Of a stretch of DNA of 64,000 bases, positions 1 through 8,168 are shown in pieces; position 1 is the stretch's first letter, and every line of letters begins with the position of its first letter. Origin of the DNA: Actinoplanes xinjiangensis (lineage in GTDB: Bacteria > Actinomycetota > Actinomycetes > Mycobacteriales > Micromonosporaceae). Below the pieces are notes generated by a model that saw only the letters and a program-made list of their open reading frames with translations, was not told the origin of the DNA and searched no databases. The stretch lies in contig NZ_QGGR01000001.1 of assembly GCF_003148685.1 (NCBI RefSeq), forward strand, positions 620,001-684,000, in the 5' to 3' direction. Made by a program: the position numbers and the translations under genes.

Positions 1-666
1 CCAACCGAGCCCGGAGGCTGCCGCGCCGAACCCGATCAGCGCCGCGCGGTCGATCTCCGGGGCCAGTTCCACCGGCTGCAGGATGCCGACCACCACGAAC
101 CAGCGGTCGCCCAGCCAGATCCGGTCGTCACCGGTGAGATCCGCGACGCCGAGTACGGTCGCCGCCTTGAACCCGAGGACCACCACCGGATAGTTCGCGG
201 TCGCCTCGTCCAGGAACACGCCGTTGAGGAGGCTGGCGTCCAGGGTGGACAACAGCGCGGTGTCGGTGGCCCGGACGTCGAGGCCGCCCCCGTGTGCGTC
301 CGGGATCAGGTCCGAACGGTACACGGCGAGGTCGTCGAGCTGCGCGGTCGCCGACGCGGCGAGCACCCCTTCGGTACGGCGTACCGACGACGCCGCACCG
401 TCCGGGAGCTGTGTCTCCTGACCGCCGCGCGGATCGGAGCTGGCCACGGTCAGCAGGTTGGTGCCGAGCCGGTCCAGCTGGGCGAGCACCTCGGCCTGAC
501 TCGACCGGGTCACGCCGAGCACCGCCACCATCGCGGCGATGCCGATCGCCACGCCGAGCACCGACAGGGCCGCCCGCCCGGGGCGGGTGCGCAGCCCGAT
601 GGTGGCGACCGGCAGCAGGTCGGCAAGCCGCAGCCGGGACAGCGGGCCGGCCGGCGGGCGTCTCAT
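1..666 (-). CDS. MacB/FtsX-type ABC exporter permease (3' part outside window)
   Basis: Membrane permease of an ABC exporter. Reading leftwards from an ATG at 666, about 222 residues are visible. An N-terminal basic segment leads into a first membrane helix (about residues 32-55, Leu/Val/Ala/Gly rich). This is followed by an extracytoplasmic MacB-PCD-like stretch in which LGTNLLTV and LGVADLTGDD are seen. The remaining helices lie beyond base 1. Its ATG overlaps the TGA of the ATPase gene by 4 nt (ATGA), so it is the last visible gene of a lipoprotein-adaptor-ATPase-permease operon. The arrangement is that of MacAB-like or LolCDE-like exporters in Gram-positive bacteria. The substrate is unknown. 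Truncated only by the window edge. Confidence 0.88.
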   Translation of the reverse strand, partial: MRRPPAGPLSRLRLADLLPVATIGLRTRPGRAALSVLGVAIGIAAMVAVLGVTRSSQAEVLAQLDRLGTNLLTVASSDPRGGQETQLPDGAASSVRRTEGVLAASATAQLDDLAVYRSDLIPDAHGGGLDVRATDTALLSTLDASLLNGVFLDEATANYPVVVLGFKAATVLGVADLTGDDRIWLGDRWFVVVGILQPVELAPEIDRAALIGFGAAASGLGW

Positions 667-1331
667 GGCGCCACCCGCCCGTCCCGGAGGGTCACCCGGC
701 GGCGGGCGGCCGAGGCCACGTGCGTGTCGTGGGTGATCACGACGATCGTCGCGCCGCCCCGGTTCAGTTCGCACAGCAGCTCCAGGATCGCGTCACCGGT
801 CGCCGAGTCCAGATTGCCGGTCGGCTCGTCGGCGAAGAGGACCGCCGGCCGGCCGATCAGCGCCCGGGCGATGGCCACCCGCTGCCGCTCCCCACCGGAG
901 AGCAGCCGGGCCCGGTGCCGCATCCGGTGGCCGAGCCCGACCTGCTCCAGAGCGTGCTCGGCGGCGGCCCTGCGCTGCCGGGCCGGTATGCCGCGGTAGA
1001 GCAGCCCGGCCGCCACGTTGTCCCGGGCGTCGGCGTGATCGAGGAGGAAGAACTGCTGGAACACCACGCCGAGGCGGTGCGCGCGGAGGCCGGCCAGGCG
1101 GCGTTCGCTCAGCTTCTCCAGGGGTTCGCCGGCGATGCGTACCGACCCGGAGGTGGGCCGGTCCAGGCCGGCGGCCAGGTTGAGCAGGGTGCTCTTGCCG
1201 GAGCCGGACGGGCCCACGACGGCGACCATCTCGCCGCTGTGCACGGCCAGGTCGACACCGCGGACCGATTCGACCGGCGGGCTTCCCGGGTACGTCTTCC
1301 GCACGTCGACCAGTTCCAGGGCGGCGGTCAC
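663..1331 (-). CDS. ABC exporter ATPase, MacB/LolD type
   Basis: ATP-hydrolysing subunit of the adjacent exporter, 222 residues, the normal length for this class. Walker A is GPSGSGKST near residues 41-49. The signature is LSGGERQRVAIARAL and Walker B is AVLFADEPTGNLD, the NLD ending being typical of the MacB/LolD/FtsE group. The start is a GTG whose bases overlap the TGA of the upstream adaptor gene (GTGA). The product begins MTAALELVDVRKTYPG, a normal start for this family. Its stop overlaps the permease ATG. Translational coupling through the whole operon is therefore likely. The family call is secure, the cargo is not. Confidence 0.93.
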   Translation of the reverse strand: MTAALELVDVRKTYPGSPPVESVRGVDLAVHSGEMVAVVGPSGSGKSTLLNLAAGLDRPTSGSVRIAGEPLEKLSERRLAGLRAHRLGVVFQQFFLLDHADARDNVAAGLLYRGIPARQRRAAAEHALEQVGLGHRMRHRARLLSGGERQRVAIARALIGRPAVLFADEPTGNLDSATGDAILELLCELNRGGATIVVITHDTHVASAARRRVTLRDGRVAP

Positions 1332-2407
1332 TGTTCCGGCACCTCCACCCGGTCCCCGGCCCGGACCCCGCCGGTCACCTCGACCAGTCCGGTGGCCTCG
1401 TCGAACAGTCCGGGTTTGACGTCCGCGTACGCCCCGGAGGCGAGCTTCACCCGGTAGCCGCCGCCGGGCCGGGCCAGCAGCGCCGACACCGGGACGGTGA
1501 GCACGCCGTCGCGGACCGCGGTGGCCAGGCTGATCTGCACGGCCGCCTGGTCCCAGTCGGGCGAGCCGGACGGTACCCCGATGCTCATGGTCACGTCGAC
1601 GGTGGCCTGCCGGGCGCTGCCGTCGTCGTCGGTCGCCGCGGTGGCCACCCGGCCGACCCGCAGCACCCGGCCCTCCGCCCGGACACCGCCGGGCAGGGTG
1701 ACCGCCACCTCGTCGCCGGCCTTCAGCTGGTTCTGCCGTTCGGCCGTCACCTGCGCCGTCACCACCCGCCTCGTGGTGGTGCCGGTCAGCACCGACCGGT
1801 CCGGCCCGGTGCTGGTACCGACCGATGCCGTCGTCGCACCGACCCGCATCTCACCGGAGAGGAACACCACCGACCCGAGGGCCAGGCCGCCGGTCCGGGT
1901 GGTGCCCCACGTCTGCAGGCGGCGCACCGCGGCCGCCGTCGCCGCGGTGAAGTCGGTGTCCACGGTCATCTCGTGATCCGGGTCCATGCCGAGTGCCCGC
2001 AGGTTGCGTTCCAGCTGGCGGACGTCCTCGCCGTCGGTGGTCCACCGGTCGAGGTCACGGTAGGCGGGGACGGTGCCGTACAGCAGCCGGACCGCCGTGC
2101 CGTCGACACGGTAGAGGACACCGCCGCGGCCCACCCGCGAACCGGCCGCGGCGGTCGCGGTCAGCACGCCGGCGGGGCCGCGGTGCACGACGTCGTACGA
2201 GCCGTCGAAGCCGTACGTGCCGGACAGCCGCAACCGCTCGCTGACCGATCCGCGGGTCACCTCGGCGGTCTCCGTCGGCACCTCCGTGGCACCCGCGGCG
2301 GCCTCCGGCTCGGCGGTCAGCGTCCAGCCGGTGACCAGCACCCCCGCAGCGACCACCACGCCGGTCAGCGAGCCGGCGATCAGCCGGCCTCTGCGCCGCA
2401 CCGTCAT
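1328..2407 (-). CDS. MacA/HlyD-like efflux adaptor with peptidoglycan-binding segment
   Basis: Secreted or membrane-anchored adaptor, 359 residues, that would link the exporter to the cell wall or substrate. An N-terminal membrane anchor (about residues 7-28) is followed by biotinyl-lipoyl-like beta segments. A PG_binding_1-like helical block comes next (GEDVRQLERNLRALG, then a second half with AAVRRLQ). The C-terminal part is barrel-like and ends in GDRVEVPEQ. I placed the start at the ATG at 2407 because it overlaps the TGA of the upstream lipoprotein gene (ATGA) and gives a clean RRRGRL plus membrane helix. The frame stays open much further upstream but has no sensible N-terminus there. 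Adaptors with an inserted peptidoglycan-binding unit are common in actinobacterial MacB operons. Confidence 0.85.
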   Translation of the reverse strand: MTVRRRGRLIAGSLTGVVVAAGVLVTGWTLTAEPEAAAGATEVPTETAEVTRGSVSERLRLSGTYGFDGSYDVVHRGPAGVLTATAAAGSRVGRGGVLYRVDGTAVRLLYGTVPAYRDLDRWTTDGEDVRQLERNLRALGMDPDHEMTVDTDFTAATAAAVRRLQTWGTTRTGGLALGSVVFLSGEMRVGATTASVGTSTGPDRSVLTGTTTRRVVTAQVTAERQNQLKAGDEVAVTLPGGVRAEGRVLRVGRVATAATDDDGSARQATVDVTMSIGVPSGSPDWDQAAVQISLATAVRDGVLTVPVSALLARPGGGYRVKLASGAYADVKPGLFDEATGLVEVTGGVRAGDRVEVPEQ

Positions 2408-2973
2408 TTCCCGATCATGATCGCGCCCGACCAGTGCTCCCGGCAGACGTCGAACGCGGCCTTGAGCCTCGGCGAGTTCTCCGGGTTCTCCTTCTCCAGC
2501 GGGGTCCCGGCCAACGGGAATGCGCCTTCCGAGTTCGGGTCCGGCCACTCGGCGACACCGTTGTCGCGGAGGCACTGGGCGAACTTGCGCAGCGCGTCGA
2601 CGTCCTCCGGGCCCGGCGGATCCGGCTCGCCGCCGTCGGTCTCCCCGTCGCCCATGGCGCCCTGCGGCACCTGGTCGTAAAGGCCCTGGCAGGCGGTCCG
2701 CGCGGCGTCGAACTGTTCGTCGGTGTACTTCTCCTCCAGGGCCTCCTGCTCGCCCGCGGGCAACTGGAGACGATGCTCCTCGACGAACGGCTCCGGCACG
2801 TCCGGGATGCCGTTGTCACGCATGCACTGGACGATCTGCCTGCCGAGGGCGAGCAGGTCCTCATCGGACATCGACGACGACGCAGCGGCGGACGGTTCCC
2901 CGCCCGCACCGGGTGAGCAGGCGGCCAGCGCGACGAGCATCGTGGCCGCCACGCATCTCATGACGATTCTCAT
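2404..2973 (-). CDS. Predicted lipoprotein with two internal repeats
   Basis: Exported lipoprotein of 189 residues. A short signal peptide ends in the lipobox LAAC (Cys at about residue 19). The mature part has two copies of a Cys-containing unit, QCMRDNGIPDVPEP and QCLRDNGVAEWPDP, each followed by a second Cys, so it probably folds as a duplicated domain with disulfides. This type of protein is often found at the head of actinobacterial MacB-like operons and might present or sense the exported molecule; that is inference. It is the first gene of the leftward operon, divergent from the histidine kinase, and is coupled to the adaptor gene by an ATGA overlap. Confidence 0.8.
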   Translation of the reverse strand: MRIVMRCVAATMLVALAACSPGAGGEPSAAASSSMSDEDLLALGRQIVQCMRDNGIPDVPEPFVEEHRLQLPAGEQEALEEKYTDEQFDAARTACQGLYDQVPQGAMGDGETDGGEPDPPGPEDVDALRKFAQCLRDNGVAEWPDPNSEGAFPLAGTPLEKENPENSPRLKAAFDVCREHWSGAIMIGK

Positions 2974-3114
2974 GGCAGTCAGGCTGGTCCTCGGGGCGGC
3001 CCCGATCGTCCGCGAACGGTCGGATTCTCCCCGGCCCCCGTATGCCCACGGTATGACGGGCAGGTCATACCGCGGACCGACGGCAGCGGGCCTCGCGGTC
3101 TCTAAACTGGACGA

Positions 3115-4404
3115 ATGTCCCGGATGAAGGGCCTCAGGTGGCTGGCGGTCGACCTGGTGGTCGCCACCGTCCTCACCGTCGCGTCGGCAGAGGAGCTGCG
3201 CGACGAAGTCGACCGGTGGTGGACGTTCACGCTCTTCATGGTGGTGGGCCTGCTCCTGTGCCGGCACAGGCCGCTCGCCGCGGTCGTCCTCACCACGATC
3301 GGCACTCTCGGCCACCACGTGCCCGAGCCGACCGGGGTGGAGGCGCTCGACCTCACCGTGCTGATCGCCCTGTTCGCGCTGGCCGCCGCCGACGACCGGC
3401 GACGGCGCACCGGTGCGGTCGTCTGCGGCGTCCTGATGGCCGCGGTCGCCGTGCTGAGCCTGGCACTGCCGTCGCCGGCCGGTGACGTGCCCGGCATGCC
3501 GATCGACACACGGGTCATCGCCGTCCAGGGTGATCGGGTGATGATGACCGAGCGCGAGGAACGCGGCATCGGCGACCGCCTGTTGCAGAGCAGTGGCCTG
3601 CTGCTCGCGCTCGCCGTCACCTATCTGCTCGGCGACAATCTGCGCGGCCGGCGCATCCACCTGCGGACCCTGGAGCGGCGTGCCACCGACCTCGAACGCG
3701 AGGGGCAGCAGCGGGTCGCGCTGGCCACCGCCGCCGAGCGGGCCCGCATCACCCGCGAGCTGCACGACGTCGTCGCCCACGGCCTGTCCGTCATGGTGGT
3801 CCAGGCACAGGGGGCGGCGGCGGCGCTGAAAAGGCATCCCGAGCGGACGGAGACGGCGCTGCGGGACATCGTCACCACCGGCCGGTCGTCGCTGGCCGAG
3901 ATGCGGCGCCTGCTCGCCATCGTCCGCGAGGAGCCGGAACTGGCCCCGCAACCCGGCGTCGACGCTCTGCCCGGACTGATCGACCGGATCCGCGCGGCCG
4001 GCACCACCGTCACGTTCACCGTCGACGGCGACCCGGCTCCGCTGCCCGCAGGTGTCGACCTGTCCGCCTACCGCATCGCGCAGGAGGCGCTGACCAACAC
4101 CCTGAAACATGCCGGCGAGGGCGCGGCCGCCCGGGTGCGGCTCGGTTTCCACCCCGATCTGCTGGAGATCGAGGTCTCCAACGACGGCCGCCGGCCACCG
4201 GCCCCCCTGTTCGACGCCACCGGCAACGGCCTGCGCGGCATCGCCGAACGGGTCCGGCTCCTCGACGGCACCCTCCAGACCGGCCCGCTCACCACCGGCG
4301 GTTTCCGCGTCCTGGCCTGTCTTCCGCTCCGGCCGGCCACCCTCCCACCCCCCATCACGGACTCCGGCGACAGTCCACCGGCGCGGACGGGGAGCGACTC
4401 ATGA
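3115..4404 (+). CDS. Two-component sensor histidine kinase, NarL-type partner (HisKA_3)
   Basis: Membrane sensor kinase, 429 residues. The N-terminal half holds about four to five hydrophobic helices (residues 10-25, 38-70, 80-95, 103-125, 160-178) with no large extracellular domain. The dimerisation/phosphoacceptor block contains RELHDVVAH with His about 217. The C-terminal HATPase_c domain shows AYRIAQEALTNTLKHAG (N box) and GNGLRGIAERV (G box). The gene is divergent from the exporter operon across 141 bp and just upstream of its response regulator. The pair may control the neighbouring MacB-type exporter, as is usual for such arrangements; that is inference from position. Confidence 0.93.
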   Translation: MSRMKGLRWLAVDLVVATVLTVASAEELRDEVDRWWTFTLFMVVGLLLCRHRPLAAVVLTTIGTLGHHVPEPTGVEALDLTVLIALFALAAADDRRRRTGAVVCGVLMAAVAVLSLALPSPAGDVPGMPIDTRVIAVQGDRVMMTEREERGIGDRLLQSSGLLLALAVTYLLGDNLRGRRIHLRTLERRATDLEREGQQRVALATAAERARITRELHDVVAHGLSVMVVQAQGAAAALKRHPERTETALRDIVTTGRSSLAEMRRLLAIVREEPELAPQPGVDALPGLIDRIRAAGTTVTFTVDGDPAPLPAGVDLSAYRIAQEALTNTLKHAGEGAAARVRLGFHPDLLEIEVSNDGRRPPAPLFDATGNGLRGIAERVRLLDGTLQTGPLTTGGFRVLACLPLRPATLPPPITDSGDSPPARTGSDS

Positions 4405-4466
4405 ACATCCGGGCGGCGACGGGGGCCGGGGACGGTCCGTCCGGGTGGACCGGGGGCGACTCGTGA
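4401..4466 (+). CDS. Possible 21-codon linker ORF between kinase and regulator genes
   Basis: A tiny frame starts at an ATG that overlaps the kinase stop (ATGA at 4401-4404). It ends in a TGA that overlaps the regulator GTG start (GTGA at 4463-4466). Its first residues, MNIRAATG, resemble the regulator start MSIRVVLV. The DNA around the two starts is a partial 62-bp direct duplication (4393-4416 against 4455-4478). It therefore looks like a duplicated start region kept in a coupling arrangement. It may be translated only to hand ribosomes from kinase to regulator, or may be a relic. No function is claimed for the peptide. Confidence 0.35.
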   Translation: MNIRAATGAGDGPSGWTGGDS

Positions 4467-5119
4467 GCATCCGGGTGGTGCTGGTGGATGATCAGGTTCT
4501 GGTGCGGACCGGGTTCCGGATGATCCTTGACGAGACGGGGGACATCGAGGTCGTCGGGGAAGCCGGGGACGGGGCCGCCGCGATGGAGGTGACCGCCCGG
4601 ACCCGGCCGGACGTGGTGCTGATGGACGTCCGCATGCCCGGGGTCGACGGGATCACCGCCACCGAGCGGATCCGGGCGCTCTGCCCCGCGCCGAAAGTGA
4701 TCATCCTGACCACGTTCGACCTGGACGACTACCTGTTCGCCGGGCTGCGGGCCGGGGCCAGTGGGTTCCTGCTCAAGGACACGCTCGCCGACGACCTGAT
4801 CACCGCGCTCCGGGTGGTGGTCTCCGGGGAGGCGGTCACCGCGCCGAGCGCCACCCGGCGGCTGATCGCGCATTTCGTCAACGCGCCGACGGTCCCGCCC
4901 GCCCGGCCGGACAGCCGGCTCACCGTGCTGACCGCCCGCGAGCGGGAGGTGCTCGTCCTGATCGCGCGTGGTCTGTCCAACGCGGAGATCGCCGGTGACC
5001 TGAGCGTCTCCGAGGGGACGGTGAAGACCCACATCAGTCGCATTCTGGCGAAACTCGGCCTCCGCGACCGGGTCCAGGCGGTCATCCTCGGTTACGAGTG
5101 CGGCCTGGTCCGCCCCTGA
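4463..5119 (+). CDS. NarL/LuxR-family response regulator
   Basis: DNA-binding partner of the kinase, 218 residues. The receiver domain (residues 2-118) has the acidic pair VDD near residues 8-10 and the phosphoacceptor Asp about 55 in VVLMDVRMPG. The switch Thr lies in IILTTFD and the conserved Lys in GFLLKD. The LuxR-type helix-turn-helix occupies about residues 150-210, including LTAREREVLVLIARGLSNAEIA and GTVKTHISRI. The GTG start at 4463 is preferred because the receiver domain begins there exactly. It overlaps the stop of the small linker frame. Targets are not shown, but the divergent exporter operon is the obvious candidate. Confidence 0.94.
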   Translation: MSIRVVLVDDQVLVRTGFRMILDETGDIEVVGEAGDGAAAMEVTARTRPDVVLMDVRMPGVDGITATERIRALCPAPKVIILTTFDLDDYLFAGLRAGASGFLLKDTLADDLITALRVVVSGEAVTAPSATRRLIAHFVNAPTVPPARPDSRLTVLTAREREVLVLIARGLSNAEIAGDLSVSEGTVKTHISRILAKLGLRDRVQAVILGYECGLVRP

Positions 5120-5165
5120 CCGCCGCCCGGCAGTGCCCCGGGCGGCGGCTCCTAGGATGGCCGGC

Positions 5166-5585
5166 ATGATCGAATTGCCGGTGGTCAGAGCCAGTTCGCG
5201 GGTTGCTCCGGAGCATTTCCACGCCCGCTGGTGTGACGTGGCGACCCATCCGGAATGGGCGCCGGGAATGGAGTACCTCCGGCTCGACGGGCCGCTGCGG
5301 GTGGGAGCCCGCGGGGTCATGAAGACGCGGGCCGGGCAGGAGACGGCGTTCGTCGTCAGTGACCTGGTTCCGGGGCTGGCGTTTCAGGACACGGTCCTGC
5401 TCGACGGCGGCGAGCTGACCGTCCGGCATGAGTCGCACCCCGACGGCACGGGCAGCCGCCTGGAACTGCACGCCCGCATCGAGGGCCCGCGCGCCGCGGA
5501 CCTGGCGGCCGGGATGGCCGGCCTCGGCGAGGTGCTCGCCGCCGATCTGGCCGGCCTGATCGCCCTGGTCGAGAACGAGCACTGA
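5166..5585 (+). CDS. SRPBCC/START-like small protein
   Basis: Protein of 139 residues with a SRPBCC (polyketide cyclase/START-like) fold pattern. A beta strand leads to a helix with FHARWCDVATHPEWAPGMEYLRLDGP, then strands (GVMKTRAG, FVVSDLVPGLAFQDTV, ELTVRHES) and a long C-terminal helix (ADLAAGMAGLGEVLAADL). Such proteins bind small hydrophobic ligands; no catalytic activity can be inferred. The ATG at 5166 is chosen because it starts the first strand; an in-frame ATG at 5133 would add 11 unconvincing residues. The gene is downstream of the regulator on the same strand with a 46-bp gap and is followed by a 53-bp palindrome. Confidence 0.75.
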   Translation: MIELPVVRASSRVAPEHFHARWCDVATHPEWAPGMEYLRLDGPLRVGARGVMKTRAGQETAFVVSDLVPGLAFQDTVLLDGGELTVRHESHPDGTGSRLELHARIEGPRAADLAAGMAGLGEVLAADLAGLIALVENEH

Positions 5586-5603
5586 GCCCGCCCCGCCGCA
5601 TCC

Positions 5604-5656
5604 GGCTGGTTCTCACCGCTGTCTCAGGGCGCCTGAGACAGCGGTGAGAACCAGCC
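5604..5656. repeat. Dispersed 53-bp palindrome, copy A
   Basis: Perfect inverted repeat: a 21-nt arm beginning GGCTGGTTCTCACCGCTGTC, an 11-nt loop, and the exact complement ending in CCAGCC. The same 53-bp design recurs at 38056-38108 and four times at 61531-61772. It sits 18 bp after the SRPBCC stop and could end transcription from that side, but lacks a T-run. Confidence 0.85.
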
Positions 5657-5707
5657 GAACCCGAAGGGCGGACCCGGCCGAGCACGGGCCGGCCGGGCCG
5701 GCGGGCG

Positions 5708-5775
5708 GGACGGCGGCGGGACGGCGGCGGGACGGGCGGCAGGACGGCGGCGGGACGGCGGCGGGACGGGCGGCA
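5708..5775. repeat. Exact 34-bp tandem duplication in a G-rich tract
   Basis: Two identical 34-bp units (5708-5741 and 5742-5775) made of GGACGGCGGCG-like blocks, inside a wider G-rich tract (about 5690-5835) just downstream of the reductase stop. Repeated GGG runs on the + strand could form quadruplex structures. It looks like slippage-generated low-complexity sequence; no gene is supported here. Confidence 0.7.
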
Positions 5776-5855
5776 GGACGGGGCGGCGGGACCGAGCGGC
5801 CGGGCCAAGCGGCGGGACTGGGCGGGCGGACCCAGCGGGCGGGCCGGGTGGCGGG

Positions 5856-7166
5856 TCAGGGGGCCAGGCGGAAGAGTTCGGCGTGGATCTGGCGGGTGGG
5901 CACCTTGAGGTGGCGCAGCGTGGTCAGGACGGCGTCGGTGAGGGCGGCCGGGCCGCACACGAAGACGTCACGGCTGGTGATGTCCGGGATCAGGGCGTGC
6001 AGGTTCGCCGGGGTGAAGGGCTGGTTCGTGTCGGAGGTGCGGCCGGTCAGGACGTGCAGGCGGGCGCCGCGCTCGCGGGCCAGGTTGCGGAGTTCACCGA
6101 TGAGGACGGCGTCGGCGCCGGAACGGACCCGGTAGAGGACGATCACGTCGCGGCCCAGGTTCGGGTCCTCCAGCAGGGAACGGATCGGGGTGACGCCGAT
6201 ACCGCCGGCGATGAGCAGGGTGGCCGTACCGCTGCGCTGGTCGATGGTGAAGGAACCGTAAGGGCCCTCGGCGAAGACCCGCGCGCCCACCGGAAGGTCC
6301 CGCAGACCGGCGCTGGTCGTGCCGACGCCTTTCGCGGTGAGCCGTAGCGAGCGGCCGTTCGGGGCCGCCGACAGGGAGAACGGGTTGACCTGCCACCAGC
6401 GGTTGTGGCCGGGGAAACGCCACAGGAAGAACTGGCCGGCCTTCGCCCCGAGCAGGTGCAGGTCGCGGCCGGTGACGTGGACCGAGACGACGTCGCCGGA
6501 CTCGGGGACGACCGCGGCGACGCGCATCCGGTGCCGGTGGTTGCGGGTCAGCGGGACGGCCAGGCGGTACGTGATCAGGGCGCCGATCGCGCACGCCCAC
6601 AGCCCCCACCAGTAGATCTGCGTCAGCACGGTGATGGTGAAGGCGGTGCCCTCGTAGATCTGGTGCACGATGCCGAGTACCAGGACGACGTAGAGCAGCA
6701 GGTGGACGGTGTGCCAGGCCTCGTAGGACAGGCGGCGCCGGGCGATCCGCACGGACAGGGCCACGACCAGGACGATCAACGACACGGCGATCAGGCCCAG
6801 GAGTACGGGGAGCTGCTTCGACAGGGTGGCGGCGGTGGCGAGGAACGAGACCCGGTCGTATCGGGCGAAGCCGAGGATCACGAACGTCGGGTGCAGGACG
6901 GCCAGCCAGAAGACGGCGAAGCCGGTCAGGCGGTGGCAGCCGGTCAGGCGGTCCATGCCGATCGCCCGGTCCAGCAGCGGCAGCCGGGCCACCAGCAGCG
7001 CCTGTACGGTCATCGCGAACGCCAGATAGAGGCCGAGCAGCCGGCCCACCTGGCCGAACGTGTTGTGGGCGGGCGGTCCGGCGATGAGGAACATCGCATG
7101 GATCAGCGTGAGGTTGACGATGAGGAACGTCCCGATCGCGGCGCGCGCGACGAGCGGCTGAGTCAC
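5856..7166 (-). CDS. Membrane ferric-reductase-like flavoprotein (heme membrane domain plus FAD/NAD reductase)
   Basis: 436 residues. The N-terminal half has about six membrane helices with His residues spaced as in ferric-reductase-like domains (CHRLTGF, AVLHPTF, EAWHTVHLLLY, GIVHQIYEG). These probably ligate heme. The C-terminal half is a ferredoxin-NADP-reductase module. FAD binding is seen in FPGHNRWWQVNPFSLS and GRSLRLTAKGVG, and pyridine-nucleotide binding in LLIAGGIGVTPIRSLL and VFVCGPAALTDAV. It would move electrons from NAD(P)H across the membrane; the acceptor is unknown. It starts at GTG 7166 with a GGGGAGA ribosome site about 7 nt upstream. It is monocistronic as far as can be seen. 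Confidence 0.88.
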   Translation of the reverse strand: MTQPLVARAAIGTFLIVNLTLIHAMFLIAGPPAHNTFGQVGRLLGLYLAFAMTVQALLVARLPLLDRAIGMDRLTGCHRLTGFAVFWLAVLHPTFVILGFARYDRVSFLATAATLSKQLPVLLGLIAVSLIVLVVALSVRIARRRLSYEAWHTVHLLLYVVLVLGIVHQIYEGTAFTITVLTQIYWWGLWACAIGALITYRLAVPLTRNHRHRMRVAAVVPESGDVVSVHVTGRDLHLLGAKAGQFFLWRFPGHNRWWQVNPFSLSAAPNGRSLRLTAKGVGTTSAGLRDLPVGARVFAEGPYGSFTIDQRSGTATLLIAGGIGVTPIRSLLEDPNLGRDVIVLYRVRSGADAVLIGELRNLARERGARLHVLTGRTSDTNQPFTPANLHALIPDITSRDVFVCGPAALTDAVLTTLRHLKVPTRQIHAELFRLAP

Positions 7167-7244
7167 TACGGTCTCCCCTGATGGACCCCTATCTTCAGCG
7201 TTGTACCGGGATCGACGCCATCCGGTTCACGACAGAGGGAACGG

Positions 7245-7279
7245 CACCGCCCGCCTCCGGGAAGCGGAGGCGGGCGGTG
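7245..7279 (-). terminator. Hairpin after the sigma/anti-sigma-like pair
   Basis: Perfect 14-bp stem (CACCGCCCGCCTCC against its complement) with a 7-nt loop, 24 bp beyond the stop at 7303. There is no clear T-run. It is placed to end leftward transcription of the 8663-7303 operon. Confidence 0.6.
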
Positions 7280-7302
7280 GCAGGCGAGGCGGGTGGAGAC
7301 GG

Positions 7303-8157
7303 TCAGCGGAAGCTGGGGTGGGTCGCCAGTTCGGCCAGCGCGGCGTCGGTCAGCGGCAGCCCGGCCAGCGGCCGGAGCCCGTTCGCGGTCGGGTCGGCGT
7401 AGGTCGGCGACGTCGACTGCATCACGTAGACCACCGTGCCGTCGGAGTGCCGGTATCCGGCCCAGGCCGTCCCGGCGCCCTCGTGGATCACGCCGACCTT
7501 CGCGTTGCCGACGGTCACCGGTGTGCAGTTCCCGCCGCGGCCCCAGAACTGCTTGGTGAGGGCGCACGCGTCCTTCGGCAGGCCGTTGCCCGGTTCGCTC
7601 ACCTCGACGAGCAGTTCGCCGACACCGGCGCCCTTGCCGATCGCGACGGCGGCCATGTTGCGCCAGAAGTCACCCTCGATGGTGGACTGGTGGGAGCGGA
7701 ACGGGACCCCGTCGGTGGTGTTGCCGGACTTCGCCGTGTACCCGTCCGGGACCACGCCGAGCACCGAGGTGAGCAGCTTCTTCCCGTTCTGGTAGTGCTG
7801 CCCGCTGTCGGCGGTGGCGTCGCCGCTGTTCTCGGCCGGCCACGACGGCTCGGTCTTGGCGAGACCGGACGGGGTCGTGCCGGCCCAGCTCGGTGTCTCG
7901 ACCGGGAACGGCTGCACCGCGCCCGACGGTTCGGCGGCGACCTGCATGCCCGTACCCCCGCCGACTTTGCCCTGCCCCGGGATGAGGGCGAGGGTGATGC
8001 CGAGGATGGCGGCGGCGGAGCCCACACCGGCGAGCAGGTTGCGCCGGGACGCCTTGCGGCGGGCGGCGGCGATCGCGGACTTCGACTCCATCGGTGGCGG
8101 CTCCGGGTGGTGCGTGATGGTGTCCCGTAGCGCGGCGCGCAGTTCGTTCTCGTCCAT
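7303..8157 (-). CDS. Single-pass membrane protein downstream of SigE-type sigma factor, possible anti-sigma
   Basis: 284 residues. A short cytoplasmic N-terminus starting MDENELRAALRD is followed by a basic stretch (ARRKASRRN) and one membrane helix (about residues 40-60). The rest is a large extracytoplasmic domain with Pro/Ser/Thr-rich linker and Cys residues (DACALTKQFWGRGGNC). The topology and its position 11 bp after a SigE-family sigma gene fit a membrane partner or anti-sigma factor, though no ZAS zinc motif is present. Proteins like this are common next to SigE-family factors in Micromonosporaceae. The start at 8157 fits the operon spacing; longer versions read into the sigma gene in another frame. 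Confidence 0.72.
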   Translation of the reverse strand: MDENELRAALRDTITHHPEPPPMESKSAIAAARRKASRRNLLAGVGSAAAILGITLALIPGQGKVGGGTGMQVAAEPSGAVQPFPVETPSWAGTTPSGLAKTEPSWPAENSGDATADSGQHYQNGKKLLTSVLGVVPDGYTAKSGNTTDGVPFRSHQSTIEGDFWRNMAAVAIGKGAGVGELLVEVSEPGNGLPKDACALTKQFWGRGGNCTPVTVGNAKVGVIHEGAGTAWAGYRHSDGTVVYVMQSTSPTYADPTANGLRPLAGLPLTDAALAELATHPSFR

Positions 8158-8168
8158 GTCGGTTCCCC

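Noticed and set aside
2404..4152. A 582-residue minus-strand protein antisense to the histidine kinase
   Set aside because: Only the last 189 residues, from ATG 2973 with a lipobox, look like a protein. The rest is antisense to a clear kinase gene, a common artefact at this GC content.
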